A stretch of DNA of 64,000 nucleotides from Antedon mediterranea (lineage: Eukaryota; Echinodermata; Crinoidea; Comatulida; Antedonidae), in assembly GCF_964355755.1 (NCBI RefSeq), contig NC_092672.1, positions 35,026,501 to 35,090,500 of the forward strand, read 5' to 3'. Shown one piece after another: positions 11,373-25,700 of this stretch (positions within the stretch are counted from its first letter, which is position 1; each line of letters starts with the position of its first letter). The notes under the pieces are model-generated. The model was not told where the DNA came from. It ran no database searches and saw only the letters and a program-made list of their open reading frames with translations. The position numbers were made by a program, and so were the translations under genes.

Positions 11373-11491
11373 TAGACATAAAAAAATAATTAAAAAAAAA
11401 ATATTATTTAGTGAAATAGTTTTGAAATATTTGTACAGTCCGCATTATTTTTACTATTCAATATTAAATGTTGTTAGGTAACATAAAAACT

Positions 11492-11728
11492 ATTAAAAGA
11501 TATATTGTCCTCCTGGAACAAATATTTTTTTTGTTGAATATGCCATTTAATGTCGCATAATAGTTATTCAATTTTACCAAAATTGGATCCAAAAAAAAAA
11601 AATATTTACCTGAAAATTTTAATTAAAAAAAATAGTCTAATTGACTGGAAGTCAATCATTTTTTTGGTTGACCTGCGAAATGGCCTTTTTAAAATTAATT
11701 TTCGTTTTTCAGAGGCAATACATCTTTA
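11492..11728. mobile_element. MITE family 2 copy
   Basis: Left end ttaaaagatatattgtcc and right end ggcaatacatctttaa. The body shows the attgactggaagtcaat palindrome comparable to the 3200 copy. Confidence 0.7.
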
Positions 11729-12486
11729 ATTTTTTTATTATTACATTAGTAATGTATTGTTATTTTTGTTTTATGTAATTAATGTGTCACTTATTAATTG
11801 ATTTGTATGATTACTAGGAAACTCTAATTGAGATTAGATTATTTTTTACATTGTGAAATAATATGTAAAATATGTTTATATAATTATTATTATGGTGAAA
11901 GTATTTTTTAGAAATTGGTTGTGGCAAAATATTTTGTGTATATATTTATTTTTTACTTTGTAAAAATGATAAGGTAATCTTTACTGTCTACTAAAAGCAT
12001 TATTTAGGTTCAATTTCAATATAATAAAAAAAACAAGATGACTTCAATGTGTTATTTGTTATTGTTAATAATTATTCTTACAACATGTTAATCTAATAGT
12101 TAAATCAAGTTAAGCGTGGTTTCCACTAGAACGCAACACGAAGTATCAACGCAAAGTGCTGTATTGTGTAATCAAAAGTGGAAACCGACGACGTAGGAAA
12201 TCAAATCAGTTTGACAGTACGTAGGTATGGTAGTGGCTTTTATTTTTGACGATAGAAATCTTGTTTCCGTATTCACATCTCAGACCAAGGGAAGCTCACT
12301 TAAAATTATAAGAATTTTCTCTTATTTAATTGAAAACCACTTAAGGGAAATCCTTAAATGTATGTTGAATTTGTGAAGTAGTTAGTATTAAATAAATAAA
12401 ATATATTCAATAAATATCTCACTTTCTCGTGATTGGTGAATATGGCCATCGGTAGGCATACTGTATGCAACCATGGACTATTCTAA

Positions 12487-12644
12487 AAGCTCTGTCTACA
12501 CTATCAAACTTTATGTGAAAACAAAGTTTGATGTGCCTATATATGGACTTGATGATGTCATATCACTACTATATTTGGCCATATCACCACCATATTTGGG
12601 CACATCACACTTTTTTTTGTCAAACTAGTTTGATAGTGTAGACA
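12487..12644. mobile_element. MITE family 1 copy
   Basis: Two tandem ccatattt(g) units in the right half; the right terminal repeat is cut short after gtgtagaca. Confidence 0.85.
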
Positions 12645-12845
12645 TTGACTACCATCAATACAAGATTTAATTTGAACCAAATATCTTAGTATTGACAATA
12701 ACTCTACAAGTACTACACACAAAAGTCATCATTAACATACATTCTTTATTCAAATGATGAATTCATTCACATTCTCGACCTATTTACAGTTTTATTTCTT
12801 TTCTATACAACTAAACATGTATCCCATACATACACTCATTTTCTA

Positions 12846-12974
12846 AAGCTCCGTCCACACTATCAAACTAGTTTAACAAAAAAGTGTGATGTGCAGTATA
12901 CCCAAATATGGTAGTGATGTGACATGTCCATATATGGGCACATCACAAAAAGTTTGATAGTGTAGACAGAGCTT
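12846..12974. mobile_element. MITE family 1 copy
   Basis: Terminal repeats aagctccgtccacact and gtgtagacagagctt, 129 bp. Confidence 0.88.
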
Positions 12975-13143
12975 AACAAATATAAACATCACTAGAAAAT
13001 GTTCAACTCCGTTTCTTTCACATCCCTTTTAATAACTTAAAATAAATAAGCTATATTAACAGTCCGCTTAGTTGGTACTTGCTTTACAAATTGAAATAAC
13101 ATGTAGGATATCTTAGTTACTGTACATGATTACTTTCCTTTAT

Positions 13144-13270
13144 AACGCTCTGTTTACACTATCAAACTTTATGTGATGTGCCCATATATGGACATGATGA
13201 TGTCATAGCATTACCATATTTGGGGATATCACTACCATATTTGGACACATACATAGTGTAGACAGAGCTT
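13144..13270. mobile_element. MITE family 1 copy
   Basis: Left end aacgctctgtttacact; the right arm lost the tttgtcaaactag segment. Confidence 0.8.
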
Positions 13271-13563
13271 TTGACCATATCAAAACAATTTAATTTATTA
13301 TAACAGAATCAATGATTACAGAAGTCATGAAGCTATAGCATACATACAGCAACAGAAAATCGTTTGTTATTTTAAAAATAAATATCCTTAAAAAGGCACG
13401 GGTCATTTGGCAAGATGTTATGCTTTTGAAACCACTAGTCTAATTTGTAGTATGCAGTCTAATCACCTGATTCATCACCTGATCAATCTTTCAAGAATTG
13501 CAGAACATACTAGACGCTTTCACCCACGAGGTGTGGACATTGCCATTGTCTATAAAATGACTT

Positions 13564-13718
13564 AAGCTCTGTCTACACTATCAAACTTTATATGACAAAA
13601 AAATGTGATGTGCCCATATATGGACATGATGTCATATCCCTACCATATTTGGATATATCACTGCCCTATTTGGGCACATCATACTTTATTTGGTCAAGTT
13701 TGATAGTGTAGACAGAGG
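13564..13718. mobile_element. MITE family 1 copy
   Basis: Left end aagctctgtctacact; right end gatagtgtagacagagg. Confidence 0.85.
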
Positions 13719-15305
13719 TGAATTGAACAAGACCATTTTCACAATTTTTTTTTTTTACAAATGTTGAATTTTTGAATTAATATCGTCCATAATTAATCAG
13801 CTCTATTCGAAGCTATATACAGTAACCATCAAACAAACTTTTTCAACTGGTTAAGGAAATTTGTGAAACTATATAGATATATATTTTGAATGCGATCTGA
13901 ACAAATTTAAGCAATTCTAAATCGCACAGTGATATACAGTAAATAGTTATACATTCAGAATGCAATATGAATCTAAGCTAACTTAACACAACTTTGGCAT
14001 GAACCAAGACTATGTCCAGGATTCCTGTATTTTGATTGGCTAGTAATCTTATGAGTAATTATATTATGAATTTACATTATAAAGTAAAAACCTGTTTTTT
14101 TGGAACATCCCTATATTAAGGGGACATTTGCAAAATTAATGAAGGGAATTAATACAAGAGTATTATATGGAAAACCCATATTCAAAACACATCCCTATTA
14201 AAGGGTGTCCCTTTAAGTGCAAATGGGGAATAACCTGTGAATTGCAGCCTACTGGGCTGAATTACACACAGGTGTGGATGACGCATACCACAACTCTCTT
14301 CTCCCCCAAAATGTCCCTTCATGTCGAGTGCTGCCACCAACAATAGTTCTACTGTTGTGAATTTAGGTAGTTGAACACAACTTTGATATAAACCATATTA
14401 ATTAATTATCATTTTTATCTTATTTACAAATCATATAAAGCTAGTTCATTGCCATCCTTACATTTTAATTTCATTATAAATAATATTTATATTAAACACA
14501 TGTTGCATGCAATGCAGTATACACTAGAACAATATCAAAAGTCTGTTTAATCATGGAAGACGAACCTTTTTTCAAAAACATAATTTTACAATTGGCAAAA
14601 TGAAACAGTCTTCCTTACAGAACAGTTCCATTAAATAAAAATATTCAAGGCACTTTTCTCAATAGTCAATACTGTTTAAAAAATTTAAATATCTATGGGT
14701 GGTGCTGTGGGGTTGGGAGAGATAACAAAAGTCATTTTATGGTTTATATGTATAGACACAAATCTTCTTGTGTGTTGTGTATATATAATTAGTAAATGTG
14801 TTATTACGATGTAAGCTGAGCTGTGATGCATAAAGTAATATGTTTACTACTAATGATCTCTAAAGTGTTCACTTCAAACAAACAAATTTATAACAAATAT
14901 TAACATGATGTATAATTTATAATTGAAAAATAACGATAAATTTTTAGTACTAAAAGTTTTGTGGCCAAAATAAAAAATTACAAATTTCATCATCATTAAC
15001 ACGGTGCGATATATACGATATATAGTCTAATTTGATCACACACATTATAAAGGAAAAAATTACACCAATTAAAGTTTAAACAAATTTTAACCTGAGATAT
15101 TAGCTACACTAAATGCAATTTAAATGATGATTGTTCTGTTTTTTTTTTTATTGTTCTTAATTCAATCATAGTTTATTAAGTCCAGTTTTTACTGTTTTAA
15201 CCTTCTTTTTTTTGTATGTATTTTTTATCGTGTTTTTTAACCTTGGAATACACATTTCAATTACTATGTAATTTGACAATAAATTTGATAAAGTTGATTT
15301 GTATT

Positions 15306-15363
15306 AAGCTCTGTCTACACTATAACATTTTATGTGACAAAAAAACGTATGTGCCCATATATA
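15306..15363. mobile_element. MITE family 1, left half only
   Basis: Reads from aagctctgtctacact to gtgcccatatata and is then broken by the 48-bp-core element at 15364. The right half is not recognisable beyond the duplicated gtgcccatatata. Confidence 0.7.
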
Positions 15364-15772
15364 AATCCAAAGGCAAATTACTGAAAAAAATGACAATGCT
15401 GTGGGTATCAGTGGCTGGATCTCAATGGAGATACAAAATAAAATAAGCACTGAAAAAATGACAATGTTGTGGGTATCAGAGGCTGGATCTCAATGGAGAT
15501 ACAAAATAAAATAAGCACTGAAAAAATGACAATGTTGTGGGTATCAGTGGCTGGATCTCAATGGAGATACAAAATAAAATAAGCACTGAAAAAATGACAA
15601 TGTTGTGGGTATCAGAGGCTGGATCTCAATGGAGATACAAAATAAAATAAGCACTGAAAAAATGACAATGCTGTGGGTATCAGCATGGAGGTATAAAAAT
15701 GGTATCAGTGGCTGGATCTCAATGGAGATACAAAATAGAAGCGAAAAGCTAAATCAAAACAAAAAGTAAAAA
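15364..15772 (-). mobile_element. 48-bp-core mobile element, copy A
   Basis: Begins aatccaaaggcaaattactg and ends gcgaaaagctaaatc then A-rich sequence. It is flanked by the 13-bp duplication gtgcccatatata (15351-15363, 15773-15785). It has about five cores (gctgtgggtatcagtggctg), here spaced by aaaataagcactgaaaaa so the period is near 70 bp. Orientation is set by the 49641 copy. Confidence 0.8.
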
Positions 15773-16196
15773 GTGCCCATATATATATAGGTTTTGAGTC
15801 GGTGGGTGTGCCAATAGATATCACATGGTGTTTAATGTCCAATCACAAATGAGATGAAGGGGCTGGTACATAATTGACACATGATCAATATTAGTTATTA
15901 ATTAATATTAAAATATGATAATATTGGATATATTTAAAAGTAAAAATAAAACACCTGTTGGTATAAAAACAAAAGCCTTAACACTCAATATACACAATAC
16001 ATAAGGCAAATGTTAGCAAATTCCATATTAAATATAACCACAACAAATAAGACTGTACTGTATATGTCTTTTCTATTTAAGCAAATATTTTGTCCTTGTT
16101 GTTGTGTCTAAAATATGTGTCTAGAGATGTATAGAGCAAAATCTGAGTTGTCTTGTGTACAATCTACTTAGTACTGCTGCAGATTGTACAATGCTA

Positions 16197-16558
16197 AAGC
16201 TGATTTTCTACTAGGCGAATCAAACGTTTCGAAGAGAAAAAAATCGCCTACTCTCTTTCCACTACATGAGCGAATAGCTGCAACGTTCATGTTCCTCGCA
16301 TGGTTGCTGAGCATTTCGATTCGCATGACTGCTCATGAAAGCGTCATAGCTCATTTCCTGAGCTCTGATTGGTTGCGCAATATTTCGCTTCGCAAAAAGT
16401 AGAAACAATTCAAACTAGTAAATTTCGATGCAGCGAAAAATCAAGGAACTAGAATTCGTCGCAGAAGGGAGTATGACAGACAGAAACTCGAATACGCATG
16501 CGCAGAGCATGACGCTTTCGATTCGCGCGAACAAATTCGCCTAGTGGAAAATCAGCTT
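16197..16558. mobile_element. MITE family 3 copy (ACTAGGCGAAT ends), full form
   Basis: 362 bp. Ends aagctgattttctactaggc and gcctagtggaaaatcagctt, flanked by TA (16195-16196, 16559-16560). No coding capacity is believable; the open frame across it is incidental. Confidence 0.88.
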
Positions 16559-16755
16559 TAGGATAAAAATCCTACTGTAGGCTTCTTCTTAAATCCTTTT
16601 TGTTGGCTTTTACTTGTTAATTTACAAACTGGTTAGACTGTCAAAGCTATGTCTACTATATTTAAGCTGAGGTGTTAAGCTTAGTGCTTATGCTAGTTAT
16701 AAAATGTACTATACAGGTGCAAAGCATGGCTTTTCTTCAGTTGATAACATTAAAG

Positions 16756-19700
16756 TCATTGCATGTCGTCTTCGTCTTTGTTAACGGCTTTTGCTGCTTG
16801 TTGCGGCATTTGTTCCGGGTTGGACAGGATGGATGTTGTCCTGCCAAGCAAGGTGAGTGATGATAGTACAGCTTTAAAAAAAATTAAATAGATATTATGA
16901 GAAAAACATTTATTAGGCTCTGTCTACACTATAAAACTTTATGTGACAAAAAATGATATGCCCATATATGGACATGATGATGTCATATCACTACCATATT
17001 TGGGCACATCACAATTCATTTGTCAAACTAGTTTAGACAGAGCCTTACTCTATTATATAAGATAGGCACAATAATTCTTATTAGCCTCAAGAGAGCCAAC
17101 AGCTCATTCGAAAAGGCATAGGGTATAAACATTAATAGAAATAATATTGTTCTTACTAGGCCTAAGGGCCAACAGTGAGCAGTGTTGATCAAGCCAGCTG
17201 AGCACAGTTCTCAAAAGCTCTTCCTTACTGGATGTTGACACTACAGTGTTGAAAGATTCAAATAATGGTCTAATGATAATGCTGAACTGTTTTATACAAG
17301 TTAAGGTACTAACTCTATAAAACCAGACACATGCAGGGTGGCAATGGCTGATCCAGGATTTTTTCTAAGGACCAAATTACTCCACTCCCAAAGACTTGTA
17401 ATAAGACTTTGTTTATGTAGAGCATCTTGTGTATATGTTTGTCTTGTGAACTTCTGAGGGTCACTAATGATCAGCAATAGCTGGATGGATCACCCTCATT
17501 AAATATGGTTAAGTTAAAAAAAAAAGGGGAAGGGCCTAAAAATGGTGAAATGAAGGGATGAGCTTAATTTGATGTTTTATCTTTTGCATTACAATTTGCT
17601 ACATTTACGGGGCAGGGGATCCGCCCCTGGGGTCGAGGTTCCTATTGGTGAGGAGTTTAATTAATAATTGTTTATGTTTCACAACGCCAGAGGCCTCAAG
17701 CATTGGATGGTCACTTAGGGTCACTAAACCAGGGGCCTTAGGCCACTGTGTTACGCCGCTGAATGTGGCTTCACCCATTAACTGGCCTAGCTAGCTATAA
17801 CTAAGATTGTCTTGAAAAGCAAACTTTCTTTATAATTTATAATTCTATTGTAAAGGATACAATCCAAAATTTCCAGTTTTGTTTCGTTCTTTCTCTAACA
17901 TAATCATCAAACATGTTCTGCATTTGATCAAATCTCTGCCTTGTAACTGGTACACCGCTTGCTGGTAACTGCGCTTGCGATTCACTAATTTACGGGGGAA
18001 AAAACAAATACAATGAATTACTAATCATAAGGATGGATCCAAATGATGCATGACATGTGATACATAATCAACCAATCAAATGGCAAGGCTAATTTTTTTA
18101 TTTCTTTATTTTGTAATCGATATTATAAATAAATTAAAAGATAGAAATAAAAGGTGGTTATACGCCAAGTTGCGGATAAGATAGAAATAAAACAACAACT
18201 AGTTATTCGCCAAGTTGCGATTAACTGATTTATACACATTAAGACAAATGACAACAAAAAAGTTAATAAATTATTTCCACTTATGTCCTATAACAATTGT
18301 AAATAAACAAAATTTAAATAGCAAATGTTATATTAAAATTATCACTTACTTGATTGAGATGTTGAGGGCGGCAATTTCTTGTCTAAGTAACTCTATTTCT
18401 TTTTCGTGCTGTATCCGCTCCTGCTTTAACTTCTTCGTATAATCCACGCCCTTTTGTAACATGGAAGCCTTACTAATCTTAGAACTTGGATTTTGATTAA
18501 TTGATGGTATTAACGAATGGAGCATATCAAAACCAGACTGGAAAATAATAAAGTTAAATGTTAAATCTTCTATTTTGGTCCTTAAGCTTAAGTGGAAACT
18601 GAGGAAATTCGGATTAGGCCCTCCATAGACCCTATCAGATCAGCACACCGGGAGACGATTCTGTACTCTTTAAATAGTGTACCAAGTTCTTTAACATGCA
18701 ATGCTAAGTACACGGGACCAACGGCTTTACATCCTATCCGAAGGATGATGCAATGAGAGTAAAGCATCTTGCCTAAGAATGCAATTAGTATGGTACAGAT
18801 AACCTTGTTTCAATAATAACAATTTATTCAGACTGCCTAAAGCAAAGTACAACAAAGAAACTATTGTTACAAAATCTGAACTCGGTTATAAAACTTCAAT
18901 ACATCAAAACCAGACTGCTATATAAAGATACTAATGGTAATAACATAATACTAGCTATTATTGTTCTCTTCAAACAGTTTCATTGTTTTTTTACTATCAA
19001 AAATGTTGGATGCACCCAAATATGTTAGTGATATGTCATTGTGTCCATATATGGGCACATCACATTTTTCTTGTCATATAAAGTGTGACTGATAGTGTAG
19101 ACAGAGCTCTACATGTACATAATATGATCAACAAACTGAATATAGACTATATTTAGGGACTTGCAGACAGTTTAAGTGACTCAAAGTCGTAGAGGTCATA
19201 TGATTTTAAAGAACTGAACTAACTACTATATTTACTCACTAACCTTGATATTAAAACGTCTTTTCTGTTCTGCTGATATGTGTGTACATGATTTCTTGAA
19301 ATCCTAAATAAAAAAGAAAATAAACATTAAAAAACAAATAAAACAAATATATTATATAAACTGATAAATAAATTCAAAGGCAAATTACTGAAAAAATGAT
19401 AATGCTGTGGGTATCAATGGAAAACAATAAAGTAAAATAACCAGAAAAATTTGCAGAGCTTTCATTCAACACAACATTAAAGCAAGTGAGAGTACTTAGA
19501 TCGAAATAAATAAATATTTGTGATAATACAAATTTAAAGTAAATCAAAACTATATTCAACCTACCTTATCATCATCATCCCTGCTACGATGACCCTGAAA
19601 AAACAACATGTATTTTTTTATTTAAAAATATATCATTAAAAACTCTAGCAATATCACAAAAACCAACTCTAAAGATATAGAAATATTTAGAATAAGAAAT

Positions 19701-22700
19701 AATGTTGTGATGTTACTACAAACACTTGTGACATCATCATGTCCATATATGGGCACATCAAATTATTTTGTCACATAACGTTTGATAGTGTAGACTGGGC
19801 TTTATTCAATCTACAATCAATTTAGAAATCTTATTCTTTTTACCTGTTTTAGATCCGTGGAGTCCGGCAAAATTGCGAGTGGGTTAATAGTTGTTGTTGA
19901 TATTGGACCTAGGACAAAATCAAATCATATGTTAAAAAATACAATCTAGGGTTGGTACACACCTTATAAATAAACAGGTGCAAGACCTGAATGAAAGAGT
20001 GAGGTGCACACAGAGTCGCCTAAAGAAACAAGCTCTTTCTACACTATCAAACTAGTTTAAAAAAAAGTGTAATGTACCCAAATATGGTAGTGATATGACA
20101 TCATCATGTCCATATATGGGCACATCACACTAGTATGATAGTGTAGACAGAGCCTTAGAATTCCTTTGTTCTTTTTACACCTTTTAAAGGAGTTTTAACA
20201 TCACAAAGGAGGATATAAATGACTAAAAGCACGACCATATGGCATACTATTGCGTTGATTTATAAGCTTGTTTATTGAATGCAGCTGAGGCTCTAAAAAG
20301 CATTTAAGTCAATAAAACATCACTAAAAACTGAAATGAAGTACATTTTTTGGCTACAAAAAGTGTTACACTTACAGTGGGTTTCTGGATGTAAATTGCCT
20401 TTACCCACTACAATTATATCCACAACTCGTCCAAGAGGTATCTCCATTTACATGAATGTACTGCAATAATAATTTAACTTATAAAATGAAAAGTAAAACT
20501 AACTTGTTGGAATTTTTGGTTTAGCTCCACTAGCAGCGTTGACCATATTTGATGTAGAAATTTTAAATATTGGCTAGAAAAGAAAAACAGTGTAAAGGTA
20601 AATGTTTATATAATTATATGTTTATATTAAATTGTACAAATGTTTATCTTTGCTACAGGGACTGTGAATATAATATGTATAAATATATTAAAAGATATAT
20701 TTTCCCCCTAAAAAAATTTTTTTTTAAACATTTTTTTGTGTTAAATATGCCATTTTAATTTTACATAATATAGTTATTCACTTTGACCAAAAACTTTTTC
20801 AAAAAATATGTAATTTGAATATGGTTTTTAGTTAAAATTAACCGTTTCTTTTGTCTTTTTATACGTGAAATATTTTTTTTTTTCTACAGAAGTGAATAAC
20901 TTTATTAAAACTGCAAAATGGCTTATTCAAAATCTGATTTTATTAATTTTTATTTTTCATGTTTTTGAGGATAATTCTTTACATTTTTTTTAAATACATC
21001 TTAATTAAATTACTCACTGTAGTACTTGTTATCACACAGGTTGAATTCATAGACAGTTCACTTTTCAAGATCGTTGGAACTAAAGATGTTGTAGAAGTTT
21101 TAACAACACCAGTTTTGGATGTTGTCTCTGAAAAATGAAATTCTGAAAATTGGTTATCGCAAATATTTTTACCTTCTCAAAACACCCCTAGTAACGAACA
21201 CCCCTAGTAACGGACACCCCTAGTAAAGGGACACCCTTAGTAATGGGAGGGGACACCCCTAGTAAAGCGACATCCCCAGTAGTAAGGGACACCCTGGTAA
21301 AACAAACAAGGGAACTCCCTATTTATGGGACATCCCAAGTAAGAAAACACTTTGTTGGATGCTGAAGGTATCCCTTTAACAAAGGATCTACTATAGTTTT
21401 CTCCCAATTTCAGAGTAATTTTCAATATATTCTTGTGTACCTACAAGCCCTAGATTACTTGCTACATACCCTTGTTGAGAAGCTGTGAAAGCAGAGCTGT
21501 AGTACTGTTACTACTACTAGAAGTAGAAGGACCTGGAGCAGGCGCTATCCGCCTAGTTGGCGGCTTACTCTTTGGCACCGTGAAAACATCTCTATGCACT
21601 ACTGTAGTGTGCGATACCGGCAACGGTAAGATAACCTGATGCGTAGACGCGGCAGGCAGAACTATTGAAGCGGTCGGTTGAGTAAATTGCACTTGTTGTG
21701 GCGCAGCCTGTTGTGGCTGCAGTACGGGAGCTTTCACAAAATGCGTGATCACAGGTTTCTGCTCCGCAGCCTGTGTCGCAGCCTGTTGTAATATTTGCAC
21801 GGCACTTTTTGTGAAAATTGTCTGTGGATTATGCATGGTTACTTGGGGTGCGGAGAATGTCGGTTGTGTTAAACTGACTAACGTTCTTTGAGGCGTAACG
21901 CCCTGAAGGATAGGTTGACCTTGTTGAATGGTCAACTGCGAGTCCACGATAGGATTTAACAAGGTGACATTTTGTTGTTGTTGCGTAAGCATTTGGGTGA
22001 CATCAACAATGTTCTGTCTTTGCTGGTCTAATTGTGCCTCATCTTGTCGGAATTGTTCTACCAGCGACGCCGTGAACTCATCTTTGGAGGTGTTGCCTAA
22101 AGCCTCTGTGATCTGTATTGGGTATGGTCCTTGGAATTGTCCTAAATCATTCACTTGTACTGTGTTATATAATGAAGCGTTATCGGACGTTGCAGAATTA
22201 TTACTCAAAATCTGAGAACTGTGACTTAAAATTTGCGAATTGCCACTTAAAATCTGAGACCTGCCCAATACTTGTGGACTACTATTCAACAATTGTGAGT
22301 TATTGCTCGACATTTGAGAGGTGTTACTCAACATTTGAGAGGCGTTCCTCAACATTTGAGTGGCGTTACTCAACATTTGAGCATTGTTACTTGACATTTG
22401 AGAGGGGTCACTCAACATTTGAGCATTGTTAGTTAACATTGGAGATTCATTACTCAACATTTGAGGGTCGTTGCTCAACATTTGTGTATTGAAATTGGAA
22501 CCCAAATTCTGGTCTGTTTCAAGTGATTGCATAGAATGGTCAGTAGATCCAACTGTACTAATAGGTAGAAGCAACGAGGGCTCATAACGTCTTTGTTGTA
22601 TTGATGGAAAATTCTAATAAAAAAAATGTAAAAACACATAAATACAGTAGAATCCCTCATTTATGACACCTCTATCAAGGTTTGAATGAACATCCCCGCA

Positions 22701-25700
22701 TTCCACTTCTCCCTCCTACTCTCTCTATTTTTTTAAAACTAAAGACTAGGCCTAGCAGAAGTTGTGATGGTAAATAGCCTAGACTTGCTCATGACGATTT
22801 AGTTTATGTAGAAAAACAAACCTGTGTCAAATTCCTTGAGCACTACAGGCTTAAGCCATCTCTACACTATCAAACTTTATGTGACAAAAAATGTGATGTG
22901 CCAATATATGGACATTATGATGTCATATCACTACCATATTTGAGCATATCTATCCATTTTTGGACACATCACACTTTTTTTGTCAAACTAGTTGATAGTG
23001 TAGACAGAGCTTTACTATCTACATTACTTTATCCATCAATTTACAAAAATAATAGTTGCAAGCATTTTACATTTGTCATTCATACGTTAATTTTAGCAAT
23101 CTAAAAATGATATTATGTCTACCTGCTGCTGAGATTCAGTTCCAGTAAAGACGAAAGTAGAGTTACTCTGAGCAAGAGATCGAGTCAAATCAGCTGGAAA
23201 TGAAACAAAGATCAAAAGAATCATAAATATACTACAATCATATAAACACATATAAGCACAGAATAAATTCTAAACCGCCCGGTGATTTATTAATTTAAAA
23301 CAATAAGAAAATCTGTCAGAATGAGAAAAAGTCGCCCCAACAAAACTCCGAACCTTCTGCTTGATTTGCATGTCCTAACCATTAGAGCACTGGGGTTTTC
23401 ATGGTATTGTTTGAACCAGATTGGATAGCGACTCTTTAAAATTCTCGGCATGGTACGGCGAAACAGCACTAGTCCCTTAATTGTACAGTACGCCAGAGAT
23501 CAAATTGATATACCCTCGTATTTTATTTATATATGTATAATTCCATGCTCCAGTATAATCCCTCCACCTAATTTTAATTCAGATAAAAGACCATTGTTAA
23601 TTCCACCCCATTAATTTTCCCCAAATGTCATACATGGGACATACCAGAGGATATACGATAATGAAAAAGTTTAGGTGATCAATTAGTCTTTGTAATACCT
23701 ATATTCTTAAATTATTGTCTGTTTTATTGTCATTCTTTTCTTTATATTTTTAAAACCTTGTCAAAACCATTCTACTGCAGTAACTATACTCTGTTTTAAA
23801 CCTTTTAAGAAATTATTCATTATGTTTGTCTAGATAATCATGCAAATTTTTATATTGACTGTCTGACAAACTAAAATCATCCTTTACTGCAGTAACAATG
23901 TAGTTACTGCAGTGGAATTATTTTGACATAGTCGTTTTGTTTGATAGAGTACCTTGAAATGGTTCCAACGTGTCCATAAAATCATCAAATGACGATTCCA
24001 ACGTTGGTTGTAACTGCACTAGCCCTGGTTGGATCATGTCAGCATTGTTCATATGTGCTAAAAAATATTGTAATAAAATTAAAATTGTAATAATAATAAT
24101 TAATTTTTATTTTTTAATATATTTATTCACTTCTAGATTCTAAAGCTCTGTCTACACTATCAAACTTTCTGTGACAAAACAAAATGTTATGTTCCCATAT
24201 ATGGACATGATGATGTCATATAAGTGGGCGTGCACTCTTTCAAGTGTGGTCTTTATAAAGGTGCGGTCTCCACACAATAATGAATTATAAAAGTTCATGT
24301 GTAAATAGGTTATAACACAAATTACTAAATGAGGCTTAAATCTGAGCTTTCATTTAATACAATAAATGATCCAATGTTAGTTCCATAAATGCTTTTACTA
24401 TACAAGTGTACATTTGCAGTCTTAATAGACATAAGCATTTGGGATTTAAGTCTGAATGAGCTGAAACTGAGCTGCAACTTAATAGACAGCCAATCAAAAC
24501 GGAGATCTTTAATCCTTATAAGGGAAAGATTAAGTTTAGAGCCAACAAAAAATTGATATGGGTATAACAACAAAGAAATGTGTGCCTTATTGTGTTCATG
24601 ATTTGGTAATGAGGTGTAATTGATTTATATTTGAATTGCTTATTTATATATGGTCAATAAAAGCTTACAAACAAAATACAAAGTTAGTGTAACCTGTAGG
24701 GAGTATGTATCATTACATTATTTTCAATGCCAAAAGTTCATGTGACGTTAATGCTTCAGGTTTGTAAAGCTCTGTCTACACTATCAACTAGTTTGACAAA
24801 AAAGTGTGATGTGCCCAAATATGGTATTGATATGACATCTTTATGTCCATATATGGGCACATCACATTGTTTTGTCACATAAAGTTTGACAATGTAGACT
24901 TTTGGCTTGGTTTTGAGTACAATGGGATACCAAAAGATTTCAGTATGTTAAAATTGGGCAAGGTTGGTGGAGGAAGTCTTCGAAAATGAGTGCTTCCAAA
25001 AATAGCATCCATAAGAAGTTGACTGATATTATTTTCAAATTCCTGACATCATCCTATATTTAGGTTTATACAGGTTAATAAATGTTCTACTTTTTCCAGT
25101 TATATCTAGCTCTTCGAGGAGAAAGGGCTATCATTGGTTTATCTCGGTAAGCTAAGCATAAAATAAACTGATATTTTAAATTATTTTTTATTCAATTTGG
25201 TAAATTTTCTGTTAAGAATATGTGCTATTGATCTAGAAGCTCAATGTTCAAATATAGTTCACTAATCCTTGTGTACCTTAACACAGTACTTAACCCTAGA
25301 GCCTTGAAATGTTGACCTCTAACAACTTCCACCTACTACATTGATGCTGCTATTATAAGAAAAACCACAAATTCATAATACTAGAATATATTATAAATCT
25401 GTCTGGTCTAACAAGCTTTCATATTTACTATATTATTCAGATTTATACTTAAAGCTTTGTCTACACTATCAAACTTTAAGTGACAAAAAAATTTGATGTG
25501 CCCATGTATGGACATGATGTCATATCAATACCATATTTGGGCACATTATACTTTTTTTTGTCAAACTAGTTTAATAGTGTAGACCTCATATAAAAAGTAC
25601 ACCAACAATAGCTGTCACATGCCATATTTTAAACCAGCTTTTATTCTGAGTTTGACCTTTAGATAATGTAAACTTTTAAATCAGCCAAATATAATACTTT

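Larger units (their letters stand above)
11122..16755. other. Convergent intergenic region, RNFT / Mondo
   Basis: No further coding exon was found in 5.6 kb. It must contain both 3' UTRs. Recognisable content: MITE copies at 11234, 12487, 12846, 13144, 13564 and 15306; a TATTGTCCCC-type element at 11492; an ACTAGGCGAAT element at 16197; the 48-bp-core element at 15364; and ggacac-type repeats near 14110-14215. The rest is plain AT-rich sequence. Confidence 0.5.

Noticed and set aside
21928-22432. Two plus-strand frames of 95 and 104 residues
   Set aside because: Shadows of the Mondo exon 8 coding repeat on the minus strand.
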